Below, one piece after another: positions 7,477-15,745 of a stretch of 64,000 nt of DNA. The DNA comes from Clostridiales bacterium (GTDB lineage Bacteria; Bacillota; Clostridia; Christensenellales; Pumilibacteraceae), in NCBI GenBank assembly GCA_029066805.1, contig JAIEFT010000040.1, positions 40,628-104,627 of the forward strand. The letters are read 5' to 3'. The notes under the pieces were generated by a model, which saw only the letters and a list, made by a program, of their open reading frames with translations, did not search any database and was not told where the DNA came from. Made by a program: the position numbers and the translations under genes. How positions within the stretch are numbered: the stretch's first letter is position 1; each line of letters starts with the position of its first letter.

Positions 7477-8037
7477 AGCTGTCTATAGCGCTTTGAGACG
7501 CACTACCCGACAGTTTTGTGCCGTTCAGCCAAGTGGCTTTGCTCGCCGAGCCGTGCAAGTTCTTTGCGCTGCTGCCTACGCCGCTGCCGCCCGAAGTGCA
7601 AAACGGAATGATCGTCTTGCCCTCAAAGTCATAGCTTTCAAGGAAGGTATATATGATCTTCGGCGCTTCCGCCCACCAAATAGGATAACCGAGAAATACT
7701 ATATCGTACTCGTCCATGTTTTCCACTCTGCCGCTGATCTCGGGACGCGCTTTGATGTCGTTTTGTTCTTTTGTCGAACGGCTGTTTCTGTCGCTGTAAT
7801 TGAGATCTGCCGAAGTGTAGGTCTGCAACGGAGTAATGCTATACAGCGTGCCGCCCGTAGAAACCGCTATTTTTTCGGCAACACTCTTTGTTGTGTTCGT
7901 GCAAGAGAAGTATGCACGTCCGTGCCCTCGGGAATTTTATCGGTAGTTCCATCGTCGTCCGTGCAACCGACAAATCCAAAGCACACACAAAGTATTATGA
8001 GAACTACCGGAAGAACCGAAATAAAGACCTTTTTCAT
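7445..8037 (-). pseudogene. Flavodoxin lipoprotein, frameshifted
   Basis: ATG at 8035-8037 behind GGAG starts a lipoprotein signal (MKKVFISVLPVVLIILCVCF then GFVGC). The frame then breaks near 7920, where AYFSCTNTTKSVAEKIA continues in another frame, so a few bases of the linker/first strand were lost. The rest (7445-7828 and upstream) encodes a normal flavodoxin_4 domain: SADLNYSDRNSRSTKEQND, GYPIWWAEAPKIIYTFLESY and TIIPFCTSGGSGVGSSAKNL. It is paralogous to the flavodoxin domain of the 4495-6153 protein, which may have replaced it. Confidence 0.7.
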
Positions 8038-8324
8038 AATGGACTCCTTTTACAAAAAATAAGTGTGCAAAAACCTTTTCGGTTCTTACACACTAATTAT
8101 ACTTGATTTGTATTGCTATGTAAAATACTTATTTTTTATCGTTTATCATAACTGATTTGCATTTTATAAATTAGGTGTGTCCCGGGACAAGCTCCAGACC
8201 CGCGCACTTCGTGCGCCTCGCCCCACAAGTGGCGCGACCACCTAATTTGTCGTCGTCGGCAGCCAAATGCTGCGCGATGCTTTGCTTTCGTACTCACATC
8301 GATGGAAAACGCAACAAAAGCAAA
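8038..8324. other. Intergenic spacer between flavodoxin remnant and LysR gene
   Basis: 287 bases. An AT-rich stretch with TATAC-like boxes near the flavodoxin start, then a GC-rich stretch around 8176-8290 with no open frame of recognisable content. No convincing RNA, repeat or operator seen. Confidence 0.4.
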
Positions 8325-9224
8325 TCAATCTGTGATTGCGCAAGCGGGAGAATTTACTCCTCGAATAAAATCTATGAACTTTAACACGCAACCCGATACG
8401 ATTTGGTTTTTCTTCCATACAAGCACGCTTGTTTGTTCTATTTTCGGATAGAGCGGACGGAAGTTTAAGTCGGGATGATTATAAAGCTGTGTAGCCCCGT
8501 CTAACGTTACGGCACAACCCATTCCTTTGGATACAAACATGGCGGCATTGTACAAAAGGTTTACGGTAAGATAGATATTTTTCGGGTTATAATACTCGCC
8601 GAACCAAGACGAGAACAACGAATGATTAACGGCTCGGTTGCTCATAAATATTTTACGGTCTTTCAAGTCCTCCGCCGTAACGTATTCCTTTTTACACAAA
8701 GGGCATTTCGACGGAACAACTGCTCCCCACGTGTCTTTGACAGGCAAACGGATAAATTCGTATTTTGAAAAATCGGTAGGCTCGAGCAAAATGCCTATAT
8801 CTAGCAGGCCTTTATCGAGCTGCTCCTTCGTTCCGTCCACATTGCCCGAAATGATTTCAAAACGAACGTCGGGATATTCTTCACGGAATTCATATATCAG
8901 ATCGGCTAAATATGAGCTTGCCGCGGTTTCGCCCATGCCGATCGAGATCACGCCGCTTAAAGAAGTAAGTCCTCTTGCAAATTCCTGTTCGGTCTTTTCG
9001 GTCAAATCGATAATTTCCTGCGCCTTTTGGCGAAGATATAAACCCTCGTCCGTAAGCGTTATATTGCGTTTTCCGCGAATAAACAGTTTTGCACCGAGCT
9101 CTTCTTCGAGCTGCATAAGCTGACGGGACAAAGCCGGTTGCGAAACATGCAAAATCTCCGCAGCCTTTGTAATGTTTTGCTCCCTTGCGACAATGAGAAA
9201 GTATTTCAATACTCTGTTTTCCAT
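8325..9224 (-). CDS. LysR-family transcriptional regulator
   Basis: 299 residues, the usual LysR length. N-terminal winged helix (MENRVLKYFLIVAREQNITK then AAEILHVSQPALSRQLMQLE, residues 1-60) and linker helix, then a two-lobed effector-binding domain (~90-290, ISIGMGETAASSYLADLIYE). Start ATG behind AGGGG. It sits between the redox cluster and the aldo/keto reductase on the same strand and is the likely regulator of one or both. Its effector cannot be told from sequence. A TTATAAT-like promoter box lies near 9265-9275. Confidence 0.93.
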   Translation of the reverse strand: MENRVLKYFLIVAREQNITKAAEILHVSQPALSRQLMQLEEELGAKLFIRGKRNITLTDEGLYLRQKAQEIIDLTEKTEQEFARGLTSLSGVISIGMGETAASSYLADLIYEFREEYPDVRFEIISGNVDGTKEQLDKGLLDIGILLEPTDFSKYEFIRLPVKDTWGAVVPSKCPLCKKEYVTAEDLKDRKIFMSNRAVNHSLFSSWFGEYYNPKNIYLTVNLLYNAAMFVSKGMGCAVTLDGATQLYNHPDLNFRPLYPKIEQTSVLVWKKNQIVSGCVLKFIDFIRGVNSPACAITD

Positions 9225-9361
9225 AAATACCCCTATCGTATGATACTGCCGTTATTATGCAATTTGATTATAACATAAAACCCCGTCAAAAGCAAGCTTT
9301 TGTCTTCGGCTACCGCCGACTGCGTTTTCCTGCGGCAAACGCGCTTTTTGTTGAAACACAT

Positions 9362-9391
9362 AAAAAGTGCGGAATGACAACCACTCCGCAC
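9362..9391 (-). terminator. Intrinsic terminator of the aldo/keto reductase gene
   Basis: GTGCGGA paired with TCCGCAC (9367-9391) followed on the minus strand by five T's, just after the stop codon of the 9410-10399 gene. Confidence 0.8.
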
Positions 9392-9409
9392 ATATAGATA
9401 TTAAAAATG

Positions 9410-10399
9410 TTATTTGTGATTAAACTGCATCACTCCGACGAGCTTATGGGGGACGTAAGATTCTTCCAAGTACGCTATTTCTTCCGCTGTAAGTTTAACT
9501 CCAACCGCCGCAACCGCGTCTTCTATATGCTTGACTTTGGTAGCACCTACTATAGGCGAAGCTACCTTCGTAAGCAACCACCCGAGCGCGATTTGAGTTC
9601 TTGTCAATCCCTTATTTTCGGCAAGCTCGGCAACACGCGCAATAATTATACCGTCTTGTTCTTTCGTTAAGTCGTACTTGCTTTTCGCAACGTTGTCCGT
9701 TTCAAGCCGTTTCGTGACTTCGTCTGCCGGCTTTACAAGTCTACCAGAAGCAAGCGGACTGTACGGCGTAAGCGCTATTCCGTTTTCTTCACAGCACGGG
9801 AACATTTCACGTTCTTCTTCTCTGAATAAAAGATTGTAATGCCCCTGCACCGACACGAACTTTGCAAAGCCGTTACGTTCCGCAAGAGCATTTGCTTTTT
9901 CAAGCTGCCATGCGTAACAATTCGATATTCCGATCGCCCTTGCCTTGCCTTGCTTAACTGCGGTGTTTAAGCCCTCCATAATTTCTTCTATGGGCGTGTG
10001 GTAGTCCCACATGTGGCAAATGTATAAATCAACGTAGTCCGTGCCCAATCTTCTTAAGCTATTATCAAGACAGATCGCAACGTGCTTTTGCCCGCTTATG
10101 CCGCTTGCAATTTCATCTTCCGTTCTCGGCAAGAATTTTGTTGCGATTATCGCGTTTTGTCTGGCGGTTAAATCCTTGATAATTCTACCAAGATATTCCT
10201 CGCTCGTGCCGCCCGCATAGCCCATTGCCGTATCGAAAAAATTGATACCGTTATTAAGCGCCGCTTTTATGATTTCTTTTGAACGTTCCGCGTCGAGCGT
10301 CCAAGAGTGATGCCCGAGATTCGCATCTCCAAACCCCATACACCCCAAACAAATGCGCGACACGTTCAAATCGGAATTCCCGAGCTTAATATATTCCAT
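9410..10399 (-). CDS. Aldo/keto reductase
   Basis: 329 residues, full length for the AKR superfamily. Key parts: N-terminal strand (ISRICLGCMGFGD), catalytic Asp/Tyr region FFDTAMGYAGGTSEEYLG, lysine in AIIATKFLP, histidine in DLYICHMWDYHTPIEE, NADPH-phosphate site GATKVKHIEDAVAAV. It reduces carbonyls with NAD(P)H in a (beta/alpha)8 barrel in the cytosol; the physiological substrate is not evident. Start ATG with AGGAG-like leader. Own terminator at 9362-9391. Commonly found next to LysR, cupin/CMD and flavodoxin genes in Clostridia. Confidence 0.95.
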   Translation of the reverse strand: MEYIKLGNSDLNVSRICLGCMGFGDANLGHHSWTLDAERSKEIIKAALNNGINFFDTAMGYAGGTSEEYLGRIIKDLTARQNAIIATKFLPRTEDEIASGISGQKHVAICLDNSLRRLGTDYVDLYICHMWDYHTPIEEIMEGLNTAVKQGKARAIGISNCYAWQLEKANALAERNGFAKFVSVQGHYNLLFREEEREMFPCCEENGIALTPYSPLASGRLVKPADEVTKRLETDNVAKSKYDLTKEQDGIIIARVAELAENKGLTRTQIALGWLLTKVASPIVGATKVKHIEDAVAAVGVKLTAEEIAYLEESYVPHKLVGVMQFNHK

Positions 10400-10508
10400 A
10401 AAATACTCCTACACTTTTCTTTCATTATACCATTTTACTGTTTCAATGTCTAATACCAATTTTATATGATTTATCATAACCTCGGCGCATTGAACAATTA
10501 TAAATAAA

Positions 10509-10562
10509 CATAAGAAAATCGGTCCAAAAGCCGCAAGACTTTTAGACCGATTGACTTGGCGG
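10509..10562 (-). repeat. 54-bp repeat: tRNA 3' end plus terminator, copy 1
   Basis: Read on the minus strand it begins CCGCCAAGTCAA, then a hairpin (CGGTCTAAAAG / CTTTTGGACCG, 8-base loop) and TTTTC. That is the layout of a tRNA CCA end followed by its terminator. The second copy at 13706-13759 has the same length with a few changes, several of them compensatory in the stem. It probably marks the far end of an island inserted at tRNA-Ser. Confidence 0.6.
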
Positions 10563-10564
10563 AG
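10555..10564. other. Candidate attachment-site half (attL) matching the tRNA-Ser 3' end
   Basis: CTTGGCGGAG here is identical to 26746-26755, which covers the CCA end and first acceptor bases of tRNA-Ser. Its neighbour on the left is a tRNA-type terminator that the tRNA itself now lacks. Confidence 0.4.
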
Positions 10565-10597
10565 TAATCGTAACCTAAAACGAATACTCGACTTATA

Positions 10598-11041
10598 TTA
10601 TTTTACGGTAAATGAAGTCCATTCAACATGGTTAAACTGCATTACGTCAGTCGCTTTTTCCATGCCTATGCTCTCGTAGAACGGCATGGCTTTGTCATTC
10701 GCGATGAGATATACTGCTATATCTTTTTCACCTCCGGCGAGCTCGTGTGCCGCTTTCATCAGCCGCCTACCTATTCCTTGCCTTGCATAATTCCTATCAA
10801 CGCCCAAATCGGTTATATAAAGCCAATAAGCGAAATCCGTTAAACCGAAAAGAACCCCGACAATTAGGTTGTCTTTACTTCTCGCAACAAGACTAATCGA
10901 TGCGTTTTTAACTAGCTTCGATATCCTTTCGTTAAATCGCTCTTGTGGATATTGCGTACCCAAATCCGTGCGTTTAAGAAAATCAATATACTCGTCCGCC
11001 GAAATAAATTCATTTTTAATAGTTATGTTATCCGAAGTCAT
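10598..11041 (-). CDS. GNAT-family N-acetyltransferase
   Basis: 147 residues, a single GNAT domain. The acetyl-CoA pyrophosphate loop is seen as DRNYARQGIGRRLMKAAHEL (Q/RxxGxG/A motif A), preceded by the strand YITDLGV and followed by YLIANDKAMPFYESIGMEKA (motif B). It transfers acetyl groups to an unknown amine. Monocistronic, with a GAGG-type leader before the ATG. It stands next to the candidate island boundary at 10.56 kb and may be the first island gene. Confidence 0.9.
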   Translation of the reverse strand: MTSDNITIKNEFISADEYIDFLKRTDLGTQYPQERFNERISKLVKNASISLVARSKDNLIVGVLFGLTDFAYWLYITDLGVDRNYARQGIGRRLMKAAHELAGGEKDIAVYLIANDKAMPFYESIGMEKATDVMQFNHVEWTSFTVK

Positions 11042-11177
11042 AATTTCCTCTAATTATAATTTAATTAAGTATATTATACTACTATCATATATATTTTGCA
11101 AGCGTTTTAACAAAAATTAAACTTTGGCACTTTTGAATGCACTTCTCGTTACCCTATCTCTCTGCGCTAACGCAAAA

Positions 11178-11198
11178 GCGCGCCCATTAGGACGCGCC
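11178..11198 (-). terminator. Terminator after the TIR-methyltransferase operon; rest of 11042-11437
   Basis: GCGCGTCC-TAAT-GGGCGCGC then TTTT on the minus strand. The remaining bases between 11042 and 11437 are AT-rich and hold no supported gene. Some short words (TGCGCTAACGC) resemble the terminator arm of the 13.2-kb leader RNA. Confidence 0.5.
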
Positions 11199-11437
11199 AT
11201 GCGTTTGTGTACGACGAAATCTCGCGTTTTCGAAGTGTGTAAGACTAAATCTATTGTGCGATTCAAACCGCCCAACCCTAATTATTTCACATTGCGTCAT
11301 GCAACGCCCCCAAAAAGTCAAATATCTTAACAAAATATATTCTTATAGACCGTTTGCCTTAGCGAAACTGTAGTAATCTAAAACGAATTTTATCACTATT
11401 TAACATAAAATATCTATGAAAAAACTCTAACGAACAG

Positions 11438-12718
11438 CTACTGTTTAATAGCAATATAGAAAAATACCCCCAAAGCAATGAAGTATTTCCCTTGTAAATA
11501 GCATTCTTTCATTTCACTATGCTTTTGCGAAACCACTTTTAAGAGATCAAACGCCTCATAATTATCAAAATATGATGCGCTATCTGCTGCCCATAATTCC
11601 GGGTTGAAATATAAGTCCCATAATTCCTCTTTGTATTGTTCATCAAAATCAATTGAGGATATTGTAGGCGATAATAATTTAATATTATTAAACCCTGCGT
11701 TTTTCAAAATTAATGGTAATTTTCTAGCCATTTTGCGATCGCCTGATTCCTTTGAATGTTCCCAAATATAAAAGCAGTCCTCAAAATATTTGGAGTGCGG
11801 ATAAGCTATATTGACGCCGTCATCCTCATCCTGAATAAAAATTGTTCCATTGGGATTCAAAAGCATATATAAATTTTTTATCAAATCATCAATTTGTCCT
11901 ATATGTAACAATACAGCGGAAATATGAATTATGTCAAATCCCATAACTCTAAACCTTTGCATTTGAAAAAAAATATCTCGAAAAAAATTACTTGATGTCA
12001 CATCACACTGAATAAAGGCATGATTATCATGCGAATGTAATTTATTAGCTTCTTCAATTGCATTTTGATTATTATCAACACCTAATAAAAAGCTGTATTT
12101 ACGGCCATCTAAACGCATAATAATATTATCGCCATTATCGCAGCCCACATCTAAAACCGAAGGATTATCATAATTTGAAAATATTTCGTCTAAATATTTT
12201 TTTGCATATTCATTAAAGAATTTATTTTGCGATTTTAAACGAATTCTTTCCGCTTCTTTTTCAGTTGAATAAGTGCTTTTACTATTCTCATCATAAGTCG
12301 GCATCAAATTTGCTTGCTCAAAAATTGCAAGCACCAAACTTTCATAATCATCAAATTTATCTTCATAAAGCCAATTAAGACTCCCTAAAAACAATTCAAT
12401 AATTTCTTGATTACTTTCATTTAATTCTTCTATCACAACTGGAATAATAGCATAATCGCTATTTTTTTTCTGTTGAGAAATCGCTCTTGCTATCTCATTT
12501 CTAACCATAAGAGAAGAAACGCTTGCATTAGATAAAAAAACAACAAAATTTTTCGAATTATTTATTCCATTATTAATTTCTTCTATGAAGTGTTGCTTAC
12601 TATCTCTAAGCTGAAACCAACATGTAGGTCCAAAAAATTTAATCGTAGAAACAATCTTTTCTACTTTATCTTTATTTGCATTAGAAAACGAAATAAAAAT
12701 ATCTCTAATATCGTCCAT
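11438..12718 (-). CDS. TIR domain fused to a class I SAM-dependent methyltransferase
   Basis: 426 residues. Residues ~5-135 form a TIR-like domain (DIFISFSNANKDKVEKIVST); the conserved helix carrying the NADase glutamate reads SSLMVRNEIARAI, so the catalytic Glu is likely present. Residues ~155-345 form a class I methyltransferase with motif I NPSVLDVGCDNGDN, motif II LGVDNNQNAIEEAN, DVT at motif III and a motif IV/post region ending in LNPNGTIFIQDEDD. The C-terminal ~80 residues are unassigned. TIR proteins in bacteria usually act in anti-phage defence by NAD consumption or signalling; a methyltransferase partner in the same chain is unusual. AT-rich. It starts 11 bases after the 12730-13188 gene, so the two are one operon. 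Confidence 0.8.
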   Translation of the reverse strand: MDDIRDIFISFSNANKDKVEKIVSTIKFFGPTCWFQLRDSKQHFIEEINNGINNSKNFVVFLSNASVSSLMVRNEIARAISQQKKNSDYAIIPVVIEELNESNQEIIELFLGSLNWLYEDKFDDYESLVLAIFEQANLMPTYDENSKSTYSTEKEAERIRLKSQNKFFNEYAKKYLDEIFSNYDNPSVLDVGCDNGDNIIMRLDGRKYSFLLGVDNNQNAIEEANKLHSHDNHAFIQCDVTSSNFFRDIFFQMQRFRVMGFDIIHISAVLLHIGQIDDLIKNLYMLLNPNGTIFIQDEDDGVNIAYPHSKYFEDCFYIWEHSKESGDRKMARKLPLILKNAGFNNIKLLSPTISSIDFDEQYKEELWDLYFNPELWAADSASYFDNYEAFDLLKVVSQKHSEMKECYLQGKYFIALGVFFYIAIKQ

Positions 12719-12729
12719 CTTTTATTCCT

Positions 12730-13188
12730 TTAAGCATAATAGTATATTATATCCTCATATGGTAATACATCATTCACAAATTCTTCGTCATATTCCATAC
12801 ATAACTCACCATATATCTTCTTAAGTTTTTCATTAGAGCCTTTCATAGCCTCTTTTACTGAAACAATCAATTCTGATAACGATTTGAACTTAACAATTTT
12901 ACCTTCCTTAACTTCCATTACGTATGGTTGGTCACAGTCTAAAATAAACGGATAAGGGAATTTTTTTGATAATTTATCAAATTTACCTATAACAAATAGC
13001 CCTGATATTGATACAATTTTTTCCGAAAAAAATCTTCCACTATCAATATAAAAGCTATGCGTTTCACTTGTGGGAGTCATCTTATCGACTTCTTTTTTTA
13101 TTGAATCACAATTATAAAAACAAAAGACGTATTCTTCGTTTTCATATGATATAGGAAAACTTTTCACTAGATGATTGGGTATTTTCAT
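12730..13188 (-). CDS. Unknown partner protein of the TIR-methyltransferase
   Basis: 152 residues from MKIPNHLVKSFPISYENEEY. I prefer ATG 13186-13188 because TATGGAG supplies a ribosome binding site nine bases upstream; the ATG at 13203 overlaps that site. Features: strand-rich N-terminal half, acidic C-terminal half (YGELCMEYDEEFVNDVLPYE), no signal or membrane segment. No family recognised. It is the first gene of the operon and lies immediately behind the leader RNA at 13205-13418. By position it may be an adaptor, sensor or inhibitor of the TIR enzyme; that is inference only. Confidence 0.65.
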   Translation of the reverse strand: MKIPNHLVKSFPISYENEEYVFCFYNCDSIKKEVDKMTPTSETHSFYIDSGRFFSEKIVSISGLFVIGKFDKLSKKFPYPFILDCDQPYVMEVKEGKIVKFKSLSELIVSVKEAMKGSNEKLKKIYGELCMEYDEEFVNDVLPYEDIIYYYA

Positions 13189-13204
13189 TTTGATTATCTC
13201 CATA

Positions 13205-13418
13205 AAATAAAAAATGCGCTAGCCAGAGCTAACGCACGAAAAACGCAAACTCCGACTGTCGCCAAACAAGTTTATATGCAGTACGGGTAATATCGTCCAC
13301 ATAAATGGATTTGCATTTTTACCAAATTCAAAATATGGACGAGACGAAAAAAGGATATACCTATTTTGTTGAAATAAAAAAGCCCGTACTCCTATTTAGG
13401 GCATATAACTTGTTTGGC
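13205..13418 (-). promoter_or_regulatory. Conserved structured leader RNA, copy B (upstream of TIR operon)
   Basis: About 214 nt on the minus strand. The 5' end (13418-13403) pairs with 13261-13277 over 16 bp with one bulge. Inside, TAGGAGTACGGGC and CCCGTACTGC can pair, and TTTGGTAAAAATGCAAAT is shared exactly with copy A. After the closing helix comes an invariant block (GACAGTCGGAGTTTGCG, then TTTTTCGTGCGTTAGC) leading into a terminator hairpin at 13215-13236 with a T-run, just before the first gene of the operon. Only structure and key words are kept between the two copies, which points to a functional RNA. Confidence 0.7.
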
Positions 13419-13424
13419 ATAATT

Positions 13425-13453
13425 AGTATAGCATAATGCAAAAGAAAAATCAA
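13425..13453 (-). promoter_or_regulatory. Promoter of leader RNA copy B
   Basis: Minus-strand TTGATT (13448-13453), 17-base spacer, TATACT (13425-13430). Six bases later the RNA's closing helix begins at 13418. Confidence 0.8.
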
Positions 13454-13705
13454 CGCTTTTAGAAAGACAAATAACAAAAGGGCATTATTATTTGTCATTC
13501 AAATCATTTACTCGAAAAGCCGTCAACAATTTCCCGTTCAAGCCCCATTCTCTTGTATATTTTCGTCTTACACACTTGAAGTGTGTGCTACACCTTAATC
13601 TCTCTTTTTGGTGGATTTGAACCACATACAAATCGACCACCGAACACATTTTTAGCGTTCAATAGTCCGCGTGATTCCGCGAATATTGGCAAAAACGCCC
13701 CAAAA

Positions 13706-13759
13706 CATAAGAAAATCGGCCTAAACGTCGCAAGACTTTTAGACCGGTTGACTTGGCGG
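13706..13759 (-). repeat. 54-bp repeat: tRNA 3' end plus terminator, copy 2
   Basis: Same element as 10509-10562, including CCGCCAAGTCAA and the CGGTCTAAA hairpin. It separates the TIR operon from the SWIM/radical SAM genes and could be the junction between two successive insertions at the same tRNA. The surrounding 13454-13827 holds no gene. A stretch near 13605-13625 resembles a T-arm (GTGGTTCAAATCCAC), but the rest of a tRNA is missing. Confidence 0.55.
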
Positions 13760-13827
13760 CACGCCATCACCCGAATTTGAACTTTTTATGTATAAAGAAC
13801 ATTTCGGGATGAACATGCCGCTTTAAA

Positions 13828-14289
13828 TCACTCGTCATCAATATCGTGATGGCGGATATAGCGGTCTAGCACCCAATCCTCGGCTGTAAACAACACGTCC
13901 AACAGTTGATCTTGAAGCTCCTTTTTGCTCAACTTGCGCACATAAGCTTCCACGCGGTCGGGCAAGCCTTCTTCCCACGCCTCATATTCGGCTTGCTCTT
14001 TATCTATTTGCGTTTTATACGTTTTAGCATCATCGGGAAATATGGCAAAATAGAGCGCTACGGCATGCTTACATACGACTCGTCTGCCATTAGCAAACGG
14101 ACAATCGCACGCAGTATTGCGTACTTTATTCAAGTTTAATGTAACATTATATATGGCATTATCCGAACCTTTGACTTTGCCCGTATATATTCCTTCTTCT
14201 ACCAGCTCATACGATAGGACTTTACCATTTTTATAGTATTCGTATCCACGCCAAGCGGAATCACTACTTGCAAGATTAACTAATCTCAT
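13828..14289 (-). CDS. SWIM zinc-finger domain protein
   Basis: 153 residues. The SWIM motif CxCx(n)CxH is visible as CDCPFANGRRVVCKHAVAL at ~58-76, following a strand-rich lead-in (GYEYYKNGKVLSYELVEEG). The C-terminal half is helical and acidic (KKELQDQLLDVLFTAEDWVL). SWIM domains bind zinc and mediate DNA or protein contacts. The stop of this gene and the next gene downstream (13706-13759 repeat) show no further member; upstream the radical SAM gene ends 19 bases before its start, suggesting one transcript. Confidence 0.85.
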   Translation of the reverse strand: MRLVNLASSDSAWRGYEYYKNGKVLSYELVEEGIYTGKVKGSDNAIYNVTLNLNKVRNTACDCPFANGRRVVCKHAVALYFAIFPDDAKTYKTQIDKEQAEYEAWEEGLPDRVEAYVRKLSKKELQDQLLDVLFTAEDWVLDRYIRHHDIDDE

Positions 14290-14308
14290 GATTACTCCTT
14301 ATCGTAAT

Positions 14309-15100
14309 TTATATCCGAACAATATATTCGTCGGGATTTTTCTCCTCCTTGGTAAGCTCAACATCCGGCGCAAGCTTGCGTAAGCAAAACTTATAATAAA
14401 CCTCTTTATTCGCCGGCCGCAAGAGCGAAACACAGTCTATAAGGTATTTCCGCCAGTCTTGCCATTTGTCCGCATCACGATAGTGATTAATTTTACCTAT
14501 CTTATAATGGTCGACACTGTTGTCTTTAAGTGTACGCTCAATAAGCTTGATGCTCTCACTTGGCTCGATTGTAGGCTCAAAGCTTGCAAAGGTTTTTATT
14601 CCTGCACCGTGCAATGCTTTTAGCGCTTCCAATCTTTCTTCCGGTCGACTTGCAAACGGCTCCCACTCCGCGCTTTTTTGTTCGTCTATGAATGTAAGCG
14701 TAGTGCCGACGGCTATACGACTGCCAAACGCTTTAAACATGTCTATATCGCGCAACATTTTATTGCCGCCCTTACTGAGAACGGCGACGGGCGCTTTGTA
14801 TGTATTAAGTAATTTCAACATTTCGCGCGTAGTTGCGCCGTTATCCGAGCTATCGCAATATACGTCACCCACAAACGACAGTAAAATTTGCTCAGTATAT
14901 ATGTTGCGCATTAAGTCGGCTTCAGCTAAGCTCAAGATATTCTTTCGCGGCGATGGCGTACCAAAATAGCTCTGCGCGCTCCGCTGTAATGTTCCGGGCG
15001 CATAGCAATACTTACAGCGATGACTGCATCCAATATAAATATTTAAGGCATATGGACTGTACTCTCGCGCCATGCCCGTAGGTCTATATATAACACTCAT
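14309..15100 (-). CDS. Radical SAM protein, SPL/Rv2578c-like
   Basis: 263 residues from MSVIYRPTGMAREYSPYALN. Radical SAM cluster motif CxxxCxxC is CSHRCKYCYAPGTLQ at about residues 25-40. The family shares the SAM/[4Fe-4S] barrel of spore photoproduct lyase and the Rv2578c-type proteins; length ~260-290 fits. An upstream ATG (15118) overlaps the -10 box, so ATG 15100 is chosen. With the promoter at 15107-15135, transcription would begin at about that ATG, making the mRNA leaderless. It is followed by the SWIM gene. Role probably in nucleic-acid or island-specific modification; unproven. Confidence 0.88.
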   Translation of the reverse strand: MSVIYRPTGMAREYSPYALNIYIGCSHRCKYCYAPGTLQRSAQSYFGTPSPRKNILSLAEADLMRNIYTEQILLSFVGDVYCDSSDNGATTREMLKLLNTYKAPVAVLSKGGNKMLRDIDMFKAFGSRIAVGTTLTFIDEQKSAEWEPFASRPEERLEALKALHGAGIKTFASFEPTIEPSESIKLIERTLKDNSVDHYKIGKINHYRDADKWQDWRKYLIDCVSLLRPANKEVYYKFCLRKLAPDVELTKEEKNPDEYIVRI

Positions 15101-15106
15101 ATAAAA

Positions 15107-15135
15107 ATTATAGCACATCGGCGCATCAAACGCAA
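15107..15135 (-). promoter_or_regulatory. Extended -10 promoter giving a leaderless radical SAM mRNA
   Basis: TTGCGT (15130-15135), 17-base spacer, TGC-TATAAT (15107-15112). Only six bases separate the -10 box from the ATG at 15098-15100. Confidence 0.65.
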
Positions 15136-15141
15136 GTTCTG

Positions 15142-15693
15142 TTATTTGTTAATTCTAAAATAACCATAATGCTTAGTGAAATTATCTCTCACTTCATAAT
15201 ATGTTACTCTGTCAATTCCATGCTTTGCCAAAAATTCATAGAAGAACTCTATCGCTCGCGCGTTAAATAACGACGGGGCTTTATTATAAAATGAACGAAA
15301 ACCGAACTCGTCCTTGGCTTCATTTTGGATTTTGGTAAATTGATTAGTAATGGCTGTATAAATAATAACTGTCCCATTGCGTATGCTTTTACTTGTCAAA
15401 ATTTTCTTGTAAATATCAAAAGATATGCCGTAGCTGTCAACATCAATGACATTAAATTTGCTCAAATCTAATGAGTCGAATATTCGGCGTGAATCAGCAA
15501 CAAGATTATTCCCCTTGTCCTTTTGTTTTTCGACCCCGAAATATCGGTCGGTGTATATGTTTTTCCATAAAACATTATTGCCGCCGAACAAATCCAATAC
15601 GTTGATTTCGGGTAAGTTGGATATTGCCTTTTTTCTTATGAATATTTTATTGCCAATGGACTTATTATCCGTTTTAGTTGGTTGTTGACTCAA
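15142..15693 (-). CDS. Trm1/DNA-methylase-like SAM-fold protein
   Basis: 183 residues. The segment INVLDLFGGNNVLWKNI is a SAM-binding motif I, followed by YFGVEKQKDKG (motif II position) and NVIDVDSYGISFDIYKKIL, which resembles the D-x-D-P-[FY]-G active-site motif of N2,N2-guanosine tRNA methyltransferases (Trm1) with Pro replaced by Ser. A phage-like short relative of that fold is likely. The C-terminal region (RAIEFFYEFLAKHGIDRVTY) is compact. Target (tRNA, DNA or none) unknown. It is on the same strand as, and 41 bases upstream of, the leaderless radical SAM gene. Confidence 0.6.
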   Translation of the reverse strand: MSQQPTKTDNKSIGNKIFIRKKAISNLPEINVLDLFGGNNVLWKNIYTDRYFGVEKQKDKGNNLVADSRRIFDSLDLSKFNVIDVDSYGISFDIYKKILTSKSIRNGTVIIYTAITNQFTKIQNEAKDEFGFRSFYNKAPSLFNARAIEFFYEFLAKHGIDRVTYYEVRDNFTKHYGYFRINK

Positions 15694-15745
15694 TTTCCAC
15701 CCCTTTTATTTGTTTCATTTTGTTGATAAGTGGCAATAGTTTATC

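Noticed and set aside
13590..13630. tRNA gene or fragment (GTGGTTCAAATCCAC T-arm-like)
   Set aside because: No acceptor stem, D-arm or anticodon arm can be drawn around it; at best a remnant.
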